This document shows, in pieces, positions 23,740 through 32,641 of a stretch of DNA of 64,000 nucleotides; the first letter of the stretch is position 1, and each line of letters starts with the position of its first letter. Origin of the DNA: Nitrososphaerota archaeon (GTDB lineage Archaea; Thermoproteota; Nitrososphaeria; Nitrososphaerales; UBA183); NCBI GenBank assembly GCA_029784795.1, contig JAFMAW010000001.1:89370-153369 (forward strand), written 5' to 3'. Made by a program: the position numbers and the translations under genes. The notes under the pieces were generated by a model, which was given only the letters and a program-made list of their open reading frames with translations, did no database searches and was not told the origin of the DNA.

Positions 23740-25808
23740 CTCGCACGCTCCTCCTTGGCTCCGGTTACGTCTGCGGCCCAGAGCTTTTCGGGCCCTATGG
23801 GGAGGGCCGTGAACCTCCTGCCAAGGAGGACCTCGATGGCGCGCGTGGCTGCCGGAGGGACCCCGATCGTCGGGCTCTCTCCCACGCCCTTCGCTCCGTG
23901 GGGGAGGGTGGACCGGCTTGCCGCGGTCATCACGACTGATCTTGGCATCTCGGTGGCGTGGATCAACCCCGCGTCGGCGATGGACGCGGTCAGGAGCTGG
24001 CCGTCCTCGCTGTAGACCGCCTGCTCGTACATCACTTCCCCTATCCCCTGGGCTACACCCCCCGTGATCTGGCTCTCAAGCATGAACTGGCTCAGGACCC
24101 TGCCCGCGTCGTAGAACGACACGACCTCGTCAACGACCGCGTTCCCATCCTTGGTCAGGCGGGCGGACACCATGTTCGCCCCGAGGGTGTTGAGGAGGTC
24201 TTTCGGCTTGAAGAACGCCTCGGCCTCGTATTCGCCTTCAAGCAGGCGGGCCGGTGAGTACTTCTTTCCAAGCTTCTTCTTAGCCGCCGCCTTCAGGCTC
24301 CTGCTGGCTTCCACGACCGCCCCTCCGCCCAGTATGGCCGTCCTGCTCCCCCAGCTCCCCACCCCTCCGGAGATGGAGCTGGTGTCAGTGTGCTGGAAGT
24401 CTATCACGTCCTGGGGGATGCCGAGTTCCCCGCTGACCAGGCTCTTGGCGAAGACGTCGTGCCTCTGGCCGTGGGAGCTCCCTCCCATCCATACCCTCAC
24501 CCTGCCCCCCTTCACCGCCAGCTTGGCCGATTCGCCTCCGTATGAGGCGGGGATCAGCATGAAGAACGAAAGGCCGACCTTCTCCTTCTTCTTCCGGCTC
24601 GAATACTTGAACGCCCTCAGCGCCTCCATGAAGAACCGCTTCGACGGCGGCGCCTCCATCCCCAGGGGGGACGTGGTCCTCTTGGATGTAGCGTTCCTCA
24701 GCCTCACTTCGGCTGCGTCGACCCCTGTCTCGTCGGCGAGCCTGTCCATCATCCTCTCCATGAAGAAAGCGGCTTCCGGCCTCCCCGCCCCGCGGTAGGG
24801 GCCTATGTTCACCTTGTTGGTCAGGACCGCCTTCGCGGTGGCGTAGGCGTTTGGGACCGCATAGGGTCCGATCAGCTGAGACGCGATCCACTTCGGGGTC
24901 CACGCCCCTCCTCCCAGAGGGTATGCTCCCACGTCGACGAGGATGTCGGCTTTCAGCCCCTTCAGCTTCCCCTTCCTGTCGGCGTAGACCTTCATCTTCC
25001 CCCTGACCCCTCGCCCCATGTTCGTGGACAGGATGTTCTCATATCTGCTCTCGGACCACTTCACCGGTCTCTTGGTCTTCATGGCCGCGTAGGCCGCGAC
25101 CACATACTCGGGGTAGATCCCACCCTTTGAGCCGAAGCCCCCGCCCGTGTCCAGCTGCACCACCCTCACGGACTCCTCCTTCAGTCCCAGCGACCCTGCG
25201 AGGCCCTCGCGCCACGAGAAGGGGGACTGGGTCGACGCGTAGACCGTCAGGACGGAGCCATCGTAGACCGCCACCATCCCCTTCGTCTCCAGGGGGTTGG
25301 GCGCGATCCTCGCCATCCTCAGCGTCTCCTCCACCTCCACCGGCGCCTTCAACTCGAAGTCCTTCCCCAACTCGGCCGCCGCGACTAGGTTCTTCTCCAT
25401 CCCCGGATGAATCGGCTCTGACTCCAGGGCCCGCTCAGGGTCCATCACAGGTTTCAGCGGCTCGTACTGGACGTCCACCTCCTCGGCCTTGTCCGCCGCT
25501 TCGTACCTGTCGGTGCCGAGGACCGCAGCGACCGGCTGACCCACGTAGTTGACGTAGCTTGCCGAGAGCGCGGGGAACGAGACCGACGCCTTCCCCCCGG
25601 CGTCCTCGCCCACGGACTCCATGGTCGCCTTCAGCTCGTTCCCTGTTATCCCGCCGCTCACCGAGAGGACGCGCGCCCTGGCGTACGGGCTCCTGACGAC
25701 GTGGAGATGGAGCATCCCTTCGAGCTTGATGTCGTCTACGTACCTCCCCGCACCACGCACGAAGCGTACATCGGGATCCTGCTCCTCCCCCACGAAACTA
25801 ACTGACAT
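23736..25808 (-). CDS. coxL: Form II CO-dehydrogenase-like molybdenum subunit
   Basis: The 690-residue molybdopterin-binding subunit. The active-site loop reads PYRGAGRPEA near residue 335, matching the AYRGAGR signature of form II enzymes and not the AYRCSFR of true form I CO dehydrogenase. The substrate may therefore be an aldehyde or another small molecule instead of CO. Other motifs are QLDTGGGFGSKGG near 215 and KGVGESPTIGVPPA near 640, the latter with the catalytic Glu. The protein is about 90 residues shorter than typical CoxL. The frame is open to 25985, but that extension is low complexity; ATG 25808 fits the TATA box at 25842-25851. Confidence 0.9.
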   Translation of the reverse strand: MSVSFVGEEQDPDVRFVRGAGRYVDDIKLEGMLHLHVVRSPYARARVLSVSGGITGNELKATMESVGEDAGGKASVSFPALSASYVNYVGQPVAAVLGTDRYEAADKAEEVDVQYEPLKPVMDPERALESEPIHPGMEKNLVAAAELGKDFELKAPVEVEETLRMARIAPNPLETKGMVAVYDGSVLTVYASTQSPFSWREGLAGSLGLKEESVRVVQLDTGGGFGSKGGIYPEYVVAAYAAMKTKRPVKWSESRYENILSTNMGRGVRGKMKVYADRKGKLKGLKADILVDVGAYPLGGGAWTPKWIASQLIGPYAVPNAYATAKAVLTNKVNIGPYRGAGRPEAAFFMERMMDRLADETGVDAAEVRLRNATSKRTTSPLGMEAPPSKRFFMEALRAFKYSSRKKKEKVGLSFFMLIPASYGGESAKLAVKGGRVRVWMGGSSHGQRHDVFAKSLVSGELGIPQDVIDFQHTDTSSISGGVGSWGSRTAILGGGAVVEASRSLKAAAKKKLGKKYSPARLLEGEYEAEAFFKPKDLLNTLGANMVSARLTKDGNAVVDEVVSFYDAGRVLSQFMLESQITGGVAQGIGEVMYEQAVYSEDGQLLTASIADAGLIHATEMPRSVVMTAASRSTLPHGAKGVGESPTIGVPPAATRAIEVLLGRRFTALPIGPEKLWAADVTGAKEERAR

Positions 25809-25841
25809 CCTCTTCGCCGTTGGCGCCGCGATGCTCCTGAA

Positions 25842-25851
25842 GTTAAATTTT
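25842..25851 (-). promoter_or_regulatory. TATA box of the coxLMS operon
   Basis: The tract read on the minus strand as AAAATTTAAC is centred about 38 bases before the coxL ATG, predicting a leader of about 12 bases. It is the only AT-rich tract upstream of coxL. Confidence 0.5.
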
Positions 25852-25983
25852 CGGGATGGAGGCCACGTCGACCCGTCGCGACCCCCCCGCCGGGCTGAGA
25901 TGGTGCGGACGGCGGAGCACACGCGAAGAAAGCGGCTGCTTCGTGAGACATAAGTAGCTTCGGGTCCGAGCCGGGCTCCGTCC

Positions 25984-27711
25984 ATGGCGTTCGACTACGG
26001 GACGCTGCCGAGGGAGTTCAGGCGGAGATACGTCCCCGAAGGCATCAGGTTCGAGCGGGGAGACATCTCGAAGATGTTCGAGGAGCTCTCATCCAGGGCG
26101 ATCGCCGGCCCGCCCGAGTTCGAGAGGTGGGTCCTCGACGGGTCCGAGTTCGACGCATACCTCTACGAGCAGAGGGCGATCCGCTACATCAACAGCACCA
26201 GGCAGACCGACAACCCGGAGTTCACGAAGTCCTACGAGGACTACGTGGAAGGCCTCGAGCCGAGAATCAAGGTCGCGTCCTTCGAGCTGCTGAAGAGATA
26301 CGCGGCTTCGCCGTTCAGGGGCGCCCTCCCCCCGTCCTATGCCATGGAAGACAGGCGGCGAGACGCCGCGGTCAGGACCTTCAGGGCAGAGAACGTCGAG
26401 CTGGAGAAGCAGGACTCCGCCCTCTCCCAGGCGTACCAGCGGACCATGGGGGCGATGACGGTACAGTATCGCGGCCAGGAGCGGACGCTCCAGCAGATGG
26501 CGAAGTTCCTCGAAGAGACGGACAGGAGGGTCAGGGAGGAAGCCTGGCGCCTGGCGAGCGAGAGGGCCGTCAGGGACAGCGGCGCCCTCGACGACATCTA
26601 CTCCAAGATGGTGAAACTGAGGGACGACGAGGCGAAGAACGCAGGCTTCGAGAACTTCGAAGACTACGTCTTCGTGAAAAAGAACAGGTTCGACTACACC
26701 CCTGACGACTGCGCCGCCTTCCACGAGGCGGTCGAAGAGTACATCGTGCCGCTCAGTAGGGAGATAGACAGGGGAAGGGAGGAGAAGATGAGGGTGGACA
26801 CGCTGAGGCCCTGGGACCTCAACGTCGACCCCGAGGGGAAGCCCCCGCTCGCGCCGTTCTCAGACATCGGCGGCCTCGTCCGCGGCGCCAGGAAGGTGGT
26901 CGCCGGAGTAGACCCGGAGCTCTCCGGCTACTTCGACACCATGGCGAGACTCGAGCTCCTAGACCTAGACAGCAGGAAAGGGAAGGCGCCCGGGGGGTAC
27001 CAGGACGAGTTCGCGGAGCTGAGGCTGCCTTTCATCTTCATGAACGCCGCGAACCGGGATACCGACGTGAGGACCCTGCTGCACGAGGCGGGGCACAGCT
27101 TCCATACCTTCCTCATGAGGAAGGGCAGGCTCCCGTTCTTCAACGCCGGTGCCAACCTCCCCCTCGAGTTCGCCGAGGTGGCCTCGATGTCAATGGAGGT
27201 GATCTCCGGGGAGCACTATGGGGGGGTCTTCTACGACGAGGAGGGCGCCCGCCGCTCCAACTGGTGGGAGGCAGCGGCCAACGTCAAGCTGTTCGCCTGG
27301 ATAGCCACCATAGACGCCTTCCAGCACTGGGTCTACAACCACCCCGGCCATTCACCTGAGGAGCGCGCCCGGGCCTGGCTCGCGACCCTCGACCGGTTCG
27401 GCGGAAGGGAGAGCTACGAAGGCGTCGAGGAAGCGAGGCGGTACCGCTGGCAGAGGCAGCTCCACCTCTATGAGTCGCCCTTCTACTACATAGAGTACGG
27501 CATCGCGCTGACCGGCGCGCTGGGGGTCTGGGCAAGATACAGGAAAGACAGGCGGGACGCCGTCGACGCATACAAAGGGGCGCTTTCTCTGGGGGCCACG
27601 AAGCCGCTCCCGGAGCTCTTCAAAGCCGCGGGGGTCGAGTGGGGCTTCGGGGCCGCGGCCATGAGCAGGTGCGCGGACGGGCTCCGCTCCGCTATGAAAG
27701 AGTACGGATGA
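25984..27711 (+). CDS. pepF: M3-family oligoendopeptidase (PepF-like)
   Basis: A 575-residue cytoplasmic zinc metallopeptidase that degrades short peptides. The zinc site HEAGH is at residues 367-371 (LLHEAGHSFHTFLM), and the third ligand Glu lies in LPLEFAEVASMSME about 30 residues later, as in M3 peptidases. The C-terminal region YESPFYYIEYGIALTGALG contains the substrate-binding Tyr and His-containing loop of the family. It starts at the ATG just after a TAAGTAG tract at about 25950 that may be its TATA box. Confidence 0.9.
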   Translation: MAFDYGTLPREFRRRYVPEGIRFERGDISKMFEELSSRAIAGPPEFERWVLDGSEFDAYLYEQRAIRYINSTRQTDNPEFTKSYEDYVEGLEPRIKVASFELLKRYAASPFRGALPPSYAMEDRRRDAAVRTFRAENVELEKQDSALSQAYQRTMGAMTVQYRGQERTLQQMAKFLEETDRRVREEAWRLASERAVRDSGALDDIYSKMVKLRDDEAKNAGFENFEDYVFVKKNRFDYTPDDCAAFHEAVEEYIVPLSREIDRGREEKMRVDTLRPWDLNVDPEGKPPLAPFSDIGGLVRGARKVVAGVDPELSGYFDTMARLELLDLDSRKGKAPGGYQDEFAELRLPFIFMNAANRDTDVRTLLHEAGHSFHTFLMRKGRLPFFNAGANLPLEFAEVASMSMEVISGEHYGGVFYDEEGARRSNWWEAAANVKLFAWIATIDAFQHWVYNHPGHSPEERARAWLATLDRFGGRESYEGVEEARRYRWQRQLHLYESPFYYIEYGIALTGALGVWARYRKDRRDAVDAYKGALSLGATKPLPELFKAAGVEWGFGAAAMSRCADGLRSAMKEYG

Positions 27712-27718
27712 GCCAGGC

Positions 27719-28411
27719 ATGCTTCTAGACGCAGGGATACTGCTCGCCGCGCTGGGGATCACCGCCCTGGAACTCGCCGAGGCGGCGGCCGTCGGGCTGG
27801 CGCTCTTCGCCGAGTCCCGGAGCGCGCTCGCCTTCGCCTCTGTCGCAGCCGGGTGCGTCGCCGTCTTCGCCCCGGCGTTCCTGGCCGCCGACGCGATATC
27901 GCTGCTCCCCGTAGCCTACATCAGGCTGGTGGGGGGCGTCCTCCTCCTGTACTTCGGGCTGAGGCTGACCCGGAGCGCCAGGCGGTCTGTGGTGAGGAGC
28001 AAGACGACGGGCTTCAAGCCAGAGACGTTCGAGAAGGGGCTGATGTACACCGGGTTCTCGGTGGGGGCGATTGAGGCGTTCGAGGCGTCAATCGTCCTCG
28101 TGGGGCTCCTCCCTCAGAGCTTCTCCTCCGCGGGGGCTGGGTTCGCCGCCGGGGTGGTGCTGGTGATAGTCGCGACCTTCGCCCTGCGGTCCCAGGTCAG
28201 GAAGGTGAAGCAGGCGAACATGAAGGTGGCCGTGTCCGCCCTCCTCCTCACCTTCTCGGCCTTCTGGTTCGGCGAGACCCTGCTCCCGCTCAACGACGCC
28301 CTCATCGTCCCAATCTTTCTGGTCTTCGCCTTCGCAGTCCACAGGTTCGCCAACAGGCCGGTCCGTCCCCCCGCCCCCCAGGGTCCCGGGGGACCGCTCC
28401 AGAAGACATAA
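27719..28411 (+). CDS. Membrane protein with duplicated E-x-x-E motifs (LysE/GDT1-like)
   Basis: The 230-residue protein has six or seven membrane helices in two similar halves. Each half opens with a helix bearing two glutamates: ALELAEAAAVGLALF near residue 17 and GAIEAFEASIVLVGLLP near residue 115. Paired acidic helices in an inverted repeat are typical of LysE/TMEM165-type cation or small-solute transporters, so ion transport is a reasonable guess. The C-terminal tail is Pro/Gly-rich. It starts seven bases after pepF. Confidence 0.6.
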   Translation: MLLDAGILLAALGITALELAEAAAVGLALFAESRSALAFASVAAGCVAVFAPAFLAADAISLLPVAYIRLVGGVLLLYFGLRLTRSARRSVVRSKTTGFKPETFEKGLMYTGFSVGAIEAFEASIVLVGLLPQSFSSAGAGFAAGVVLVIVATFALRSQVRKVKQANMKVAVSALLLTFSAFWFGETLLPLNDALIVPIFLVFAFAVHRFANRPVRPPAPQGPGGPLQKT

Positions 28412-28582
28412 GACGCCTGGGGCTGACATGGCGTCCTTGCGCCTCTCCACGGGAGCTTCCGACTCGCCCGGCGCGGCGGCTCTCCGGCAGGCTTCCCCTC
28501 AGGACGGCAGGAGAGCGCCACGCTCGGCCATCGGACCTTCCTGCTGCGCGCCGGTCCAGGAGGCCAGGAGCAGGGAGCCGCG

Positions 28583-29542
28583 ATGGACGGAATAACAGTA
28601 GGGGTGTTCGGCACAGACCAGGCGGCGAAGTCCTCTTTCGAAAGCTCTGTGGCCAAGAAGAGCGAAGCGGAAGGCATGTCAGTCTATTCGAGGACCGAAG
28701 GAGGGCGTCGTTATTCGTTCCTGGACACGGCAGACTATCCTGAAAGGATCCAGGGCTACGCCAGGATAGCCTCGCTCGCGGACCACGCGCTGTACTTCTA
28801 TCCGAGCTCGGGCCGGCTGTCCGCCCCGGATGGCGAACTCGCCATACTCGTAGGGGCCTTCGGGCTCCGGGGGACCCTGGAGCTCCTGGACGGGGCCGTC
28901 CCTGCGGCAGCCGCTGCGTCTGCGTTGAAGGGGACTTCCGTCGCGGGCTTCAGGCAGGAGGAGCGCCAGTCAGGGTCCTCTGCCATTGACCTGGGCTCGG
29001 CCGTCCCCAGGGAAGACCTCGCCCTGGATAAGACCCTGGTCTACGTCGACAGGGTCTTCACGGTGAAGGGGGTCGGGACCGTGGCGCTGGGGTTCGTCCT
29101 CTCGGGGACCGTTTCGGTGCACGACCAGCTCCGCCCCGTCCCGGGTCCGCCAGACCTGCGGGCCGACGTGAAGGGGATACAGGTGAACGACGTGGACTTC
29201 CAGTCAGCAGGGCGGGGGATCCGGGTGGGGCTCTCCCTCAGAGGGGTCGAGCCCAAGGACCTCGACAGGAGCCGCTGGCTGGACGACGGGTCCTTCGCCC
29301 TCTCCGACTCGCTGAGCTTCAGCTTCGTGAAGTCGCCGTTCTACAGGCAGGAGGTCGCGCCCAGGGACCTCCACGTCCAGCTCCCCGGGGAGATGGTCCC
29401 GGCCCGGGTGACCCAGGAGGGCGGCACGCTCACGGCGAAGTTCCCCTGGCCGGTCCCGGCCTGGGACGGGATGAGGGGGGCCCTGGTCGACCTCAACGGA
29501 GGCGCCCTCAGGGTGGCCGGGGGGCTCTCGTGCAAGCTTTAA
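28583..29542 (+). CDS. EF-Tu/SelB-like protein with degenerate GTP-binding site
   Basis: The 319-residue protein is laid out like a translational GTPase: an N-terminal domain starting ITVGVFGTDQAAKSSFESSV where the P-loop (GxxxxGKS/T) should be, a switch-II-like YSFLDTADYPERIQGYAR, and then a beta-barrel domain 2 (TLVYVDRVFTVKGVGTVALG) and domain 3. The P-loop Gly is replaced (QAAKS) and the Asp-x-x-Gly is altered to DTADYP. GTP hydrolysis is therefore doubtful although the RNA-binding barrels remain. Related non-GTPase EF1A/SelB-like proteins exist in archaea with unclear roles. Confidence 0.7.
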   Translation: MDGITVGVFGTDQAAKSSFESSVAKKSEAEGMSVYSRTEGGRRYSFLDTADYPERIQGYARIASLADHALYFYPSSGRLSAPDGELAILVGAFGLRGTLELLDGAVPAAAAASALKGTSVAGFRQEERQSGSSAIDLGSAVPREDLALDKTLVYVDRVFTVKGVGTVALGFVLSGTVSVHDQLRPVPGPPDLRADVKGIQVNDVDFQSAGRGIRVGLSLRGVEPKDLDRSRWLDDGSFALSDSLSFSFVKSPFYRQEVAPRDLHVQLPGEMVPARVTQEGGTLTAKFPWPVPAWDGMRGALVDLNGGALRVAGGLSCKL

Positions 29543-29566
29543 TCCCGGAGCTCAGTCAGGGACCCG

Positions 29567-30124
29567 ATGCCCGACACTGAGGTCGCCACCTTCGGGAGCG
29601 GATGTTTCTGGTGCTCCGAGGCGGTCTTCTCGGAGCTGCAGGGGGTGCTCGCCGTGACGCCGGGCTACTCCGGCGGCGGCAAGCCCAACCCGTCCTATGA
29701 GGAGGTCTGCACCGACACCACGGGGCACGCCGAAGTCGCTCAGGTGACCTTCGACCCGGCGGCCATCAGTTACAGGGAGCTGCTCGAGGTCTTCTTCTCC
29801 ACCCACGACCCGACCACCCTCAACAGGCAGGGGGCCGACGTCGGGACCCAGTACAGATCAGTGATCTTCTACGCGGACGAGCGCCAAAAGTCAGAGGCGG
29901 ACGCGATGATCGGGGAGCTCTCCGGCGAGCGGGTCTTCCGGAACCCTATCGTCACCGAGGTCGCGCCCCTGGGCGCCTTCTATCCTGCCGAAGACTATCA
30001 CCGAGGATACTTCGCCCGCAACCCGTCCAAGCCATACTGCCAGGCGGTCGTCGCCCCGAAGCTAGCGAAGTTCAGGGCCCACTGGAAGGCCAAGCTGAAG
30101 GCCGCCCAGGTCCACCCAGCCTGA
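29567..30124 (+). CDS. msrA: Peptide methionine sulfoxide reductase MsrA
   Basis: Reduces methionine S-sulfoxide in proteins using thioredoxin-type reductant. The 185 residues carry the catalytic GCFWC motif (Cys13), GYSGGGKPNPSYEEVCTD, and HTGGAEVAQV-like TGHAEVAQVTFDP. A downstream Cys in KPYCQAVVAPK (near residue 157) can act as resolving cysteine. It lies 24 bases after the EF-like gene, same strand. Confidence 0.94.
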   Translation: MPDTEVATFGSGCFWCSEAVFSELQGVLAVTPGYSGGGKPNPSYEEVCTDTTGHAEVAQVTFDPAAISYRELLEVFFSTHDPTTLNRQGADVGTQYRSVIFYADERQKSEADAMIGELSGERVFRNPIVTEVAPLGAFYPAEDYHRGYFARNPSKPYCQAVVAPKLAKFRAHWKAKLKAAQVHPA

Positions 30125-30144
30125 GCTGATGGCCTGGTGGGGCA

Positions 30145-30702
30145 TTGAACGGGATCCTCGGCATAACCGGGACTCCGGGCACAGGCAAGAAGTCCATCGC
30201 CCCCCTGGTGGCCGAGCTGCTCGGCGCGGAGTGCTTCAGCATCAACGAGCTGGCCAGAGACCACGGCTACGCCGAGGCGAAGGGGGATGACTACGAGGTG
30301 GACACGAAGGGGCTCCGCCGGAAGATCGCCTCCCTGGTCCCGAGGCCGTCTGTCCTCCATGGCCACCTCCTCCCTGCCGTCCTCGGCCGCTCGCTGGCGG
30401 AGAGGGTGGTGGTGCTAAGATGCGAGCCTGGGGTTCTGGGGGGGAGGCTCAGGGACCGGGGGTATCCTGGGCCGAAGGTGAGGGCGAACCTCGAGGCCGA
30501 GCTGATAGGCCTGGTCGCGTCCGAGGCCTACAATGCCTTCGGCGCGCTCACCTGCGAGTTCGACACGACGTCGACTGCCCCGCCGGCGGCCGCGGCCGCG
30601 GTGGTCAGGCTCGCAGAAAGGAAGGCGGCGGGGCGTCGCATCGACTGGACGCGGCGCTACGACTCTGCACTGAAGCTGAGGTCGCTGCTCCCGCCTGAAT
30701 GA
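30145..30702 (+). CDS. Adenylate kinase AK6/Fap7 homologue
   Basis: A 185-residue P-loop NMP kinase: GITGTPGTGKKSIAP at residues 6-20, then SINELARDHGYAEA, VLHGHLLPAVL, and the lid-type LRCEPGVLGGRLRDRGYPGPKV with the DRxY-like element. Archaeal Fap7 acts in 30S ribosomal maturation and has adenylate kinase/ATPase activity. The TTG start follows msrA by 20 bases. The last 46 bases overlap the end of the convergent VirB4/HerA-like gene. Confidence 0.88.
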   Translation: MNGILGITGTPGTGKKSIAPLVAELLGAECFSINELARDHGYAEAKGDDYEVDTKGLRRKIASLVPRPSVLHGHLLPAVLGRSLAERVVVLRCEPGVLGGRLRDRGYPGPKVRANLEAELIGLVASEAYNAFGALTCEFDTTSTAPPAAAAAVVRLAERKAAGRRIDWTRRYDSALKLRSLLPPE

Positions 30703-32393
30703 GCTTCTTCGGGCGCCACCTGGACCAGCATCGGCTTCTGGACGCGGGACAGCCCCACCACCGCCTCGCCCACTCTGAGCCTGGTCAGGTGCTCCCGCTG
30801 CTTCTGGTCGAGCCCGAGCGAGTCGCCGACGAGGGAAACGTCGTCAGGCCAGGCCAGCCTGTGGACTATCTTGGTCCCTGAGTTCTTGACCACCTCTGCC
30901 GCCACGTGGCTCGGGAACTGGGCGACGAACATCATCGCCTCGCCGAACTTCCTGAGCTCAGAGACCATCCTCTCCCCCACCGTCGGCGGGTCCTCGGCCC
31001 TCCTGGCGGGGGCGACGTTCCTCGCCTCCTCGACCAGTGTCATGTGGTCCAGCGGGCCCTTCCGCTTCACCTTCTCTTCATAGATCATCTTGAGCAGGAC
31101 GTCGCAGAAGACCGCTCTGGACTGGACGTCCCTGAGGTGCCCGAGCTCGACGCAGACCACTGTCCCGAGGAGCTCCTCCAGCCTTATGGGGCCGGAGCCT
31201 CCCAGGGCCCTGCCGGACTGGCCTTCCGCAAGCGGGACCAGCCTCCGCAGCAGGGCCACCTTGGTCTCGTTGTCGTAGGCCGACCTCAGGGGATAGGACT
31301 CTATCGTCTTCACCAGGGCCGGTATCGTCGGGACCTCGTCGGCAGACAGCTCTGAAAGCCGCTTCTGGAGGGCGTTCCGGAACATGTAGGCCTGGGGGTG
31401 GGTGAAGTGGTAGATGTCGGAGAAGATGTCCGACACCATGGCTATGTGCTCGGCGGGGTCTGTGTCAGGCCCCGCTTCCAGCGGGTTCAGGGAGAAGTCG
31501 TCCTTCCCCGGAGCCACCACCTTGCCCCCGACCGCCCGGGCGGTAGCCCCGTACTCGTTGTGCCAATCGAGGATCATCACGGGGAGCCCGGCCTCCGCCG
31601 CCTGTTTCACGATCGCGGCCGCCGTCGTCGACTTCCCTGACCCGGTCATGCCGAGGACGCTGACGTGCCTCCGCAGGTCGTCCAGCTGCAGCCTGATCTC
31701 GTGGTACTCCCTCCCCCCTGACTTCAACGACCCGAGGAGCAGCCCGTCCTGCCCCGACTCCGCCGCGTTGGGTATGTAGAAGTCGGGGGCCCTCTCCAGG
31801 GTCGCCGAGAGGGGGGACATCTCGTCGAAGGTGCAGAGGGCGCCTGCGGCGGTGGAGGACCCGCTTTGGGGGAGCGCCCTCCCGCCGGGGAGGAGCATGG
31901 ACTTCATGAACCCGGCCAGGTCCTTTCTCAGCAGCCTCTCGACGTTGGCGGTGGGGAGAGCCACGCTCAGGGCTGCCGACAGTATGCTCGCCCGCTGCTC
32001 CAGCGCCTGGCTCTGGTCCTCCTTCTTCTTGCCGTCCACCCATGTCCCGACGACCAGGTCGAACTCGAGGACAGGGGGCGCTTCGCCTTCGGCTTCTGAC
32101 TCGTTCATCAGCATGACATAGACGAAGGGAAGCCCCGCCCTCCTGAGGCCCTCGAAGAGGCCCTTCATCCTCTGCTGCTGTAGCGTCGTCTTCAGCGCAG
32201 CGGAGTAGTCCACCCTGGGGTCATCGGGGACGTCCGGGACCCCGACCCTGAACAGCGCCATGCTCCTGACCTTCGCCCCGTCGGCCGAAAAGACGTACTT
32301 CCCGTCGGCGACCTTCATCTCTTCTATGCCCAGCCCGGCCTGGGGTCGGAGCTTCCAGGCTACCTGGGACGCCAGCTCATGGGCGGGGTGCAA
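30657..32393 (-). CDS. VirB4/HerA-like ATPase of the pilus locus
   Basis: A 578-residue AAA+-type ATPase. The Walker A motif GMTGSGKST is at residues 248-256, the Walker B-like LVEEA at 453-457, and the arginine/sensor region FVAQFPSHVAAEVV near 490. The N-terminal 200 residues (FVYVMLMNESE, QALEQRASILSAALSVAL) resemble the N-terminal part of VirB4/CedB proteins. Such ATPases move DNA or drive conjugation-type secretion in archaea (Ced system). It lies six bases after the pilin gene on the same strand, which suggests a pilus-linked DNA or protein transport role. HerA-type repair helicase is the alternative, but no nurA or mre11 is nearby. Confidence 0.82.
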   Translation of the reverse strand: MHPAHELASQVAWKLRPQAGLGIEEMKVADGKYVFSADGAKVRSMALFRVGVPDVPDDPRVDYSAALKTTLQQQRMKGLFEGLRRAGLPFVYVMLMNESEAEGEAPPVLEFDLVVGTWVDGKKKEDQSQALEQRASILSAALSVALPTANVERLLRKDLAGFMKSMLLPGGRALPQSGSSTAAGALCTFDEMSPLSATLERAPDFYIPNAAESGQDGLLLGSLKSGGREYHEIRLQLDDLRRHVSVLGMTGSGKSTTAAAIVKQAAEAGLPVMILDWHNEYGATARAVGGKVVAPGKDDFSLNPLEAGPDTDPAEHIAMVSDIFSDIYHFTHPQAYMFRNALQKRLSELSADEVPTIPALVKTIESYPLRSAYDNETKVALLRRLVPLAEGQSGRALGGSGPIRLEELLGTVVCVELGHLRDVQSRAVFCDVLLKMIYEEKVKRKGPLDHMTLVEEARNVAPARRAEDPPTVGERMVSELRKFGEAMMFVAQFPSHVAAEVVKNSGTKIVHRLAWPDDVSLVGDSLGLDQKQREHLTRLRVGEAVVGLSRVQKPMLVQVAPEEAHSGGSSDLSFSAES

Positions 32394-32399
32394 CGGGGC

Positions 32400-32609
32400 T
32401 CACCAGTGGAACAGGGTCCCGAAGATGCCGTTGAGCGAGTTGGTGATCGAGTTCCACACGTTCGAGGTGTATGCCGAGCTCTGCTTGAGGATCGACTCGA
32501 TCCCGCCGACGAGTAGAGACAGCGCAACCAGGGCGACGGAGATGAGCAGCGCCTCTTCGATCAGCTGCACCCCTCTCCTGCTCCGCCAAAGCCTGCGACC
32601 GACTTTCAT
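32400..32609 (-). CDS. Type IV (class III) prepilin, Flp-like
   Basis: A 69-residue prepilin. The basic leader KVGRRLWRSRRG is followed by VQLIEEALLISVALVALSLLV. Cleavage after Gly14 by a PibD/TadV-type peptidase would leave Glu at mature position 5, the hallmark of type IV pilins. A single hydrophobic helix is followed by a short Ser/Asn-rich tail. It lies between the TadC-like gene and the VirB4/HerA-like ATPase, and is probably the major subunit. Confidence 0.8.
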   Translation of the reverse strand: MKVGRRLWRSRRGVQLIEEALLISVALVALSLLVGGIESILKQSSAYTSNVWNSITNSLNGIFGTLFHW

Positions 32610-32641
32610 GCGTCCTTAGCCCGGCTTCCGTATTTAACGCC

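Noticed and set aside
25809..25985. N-terminal extension of CoxL to 25985
   Set aside because: The extra 59 residues are Arg/Ser-rich and cross the likely TATA box; family members start near ATG 25808.
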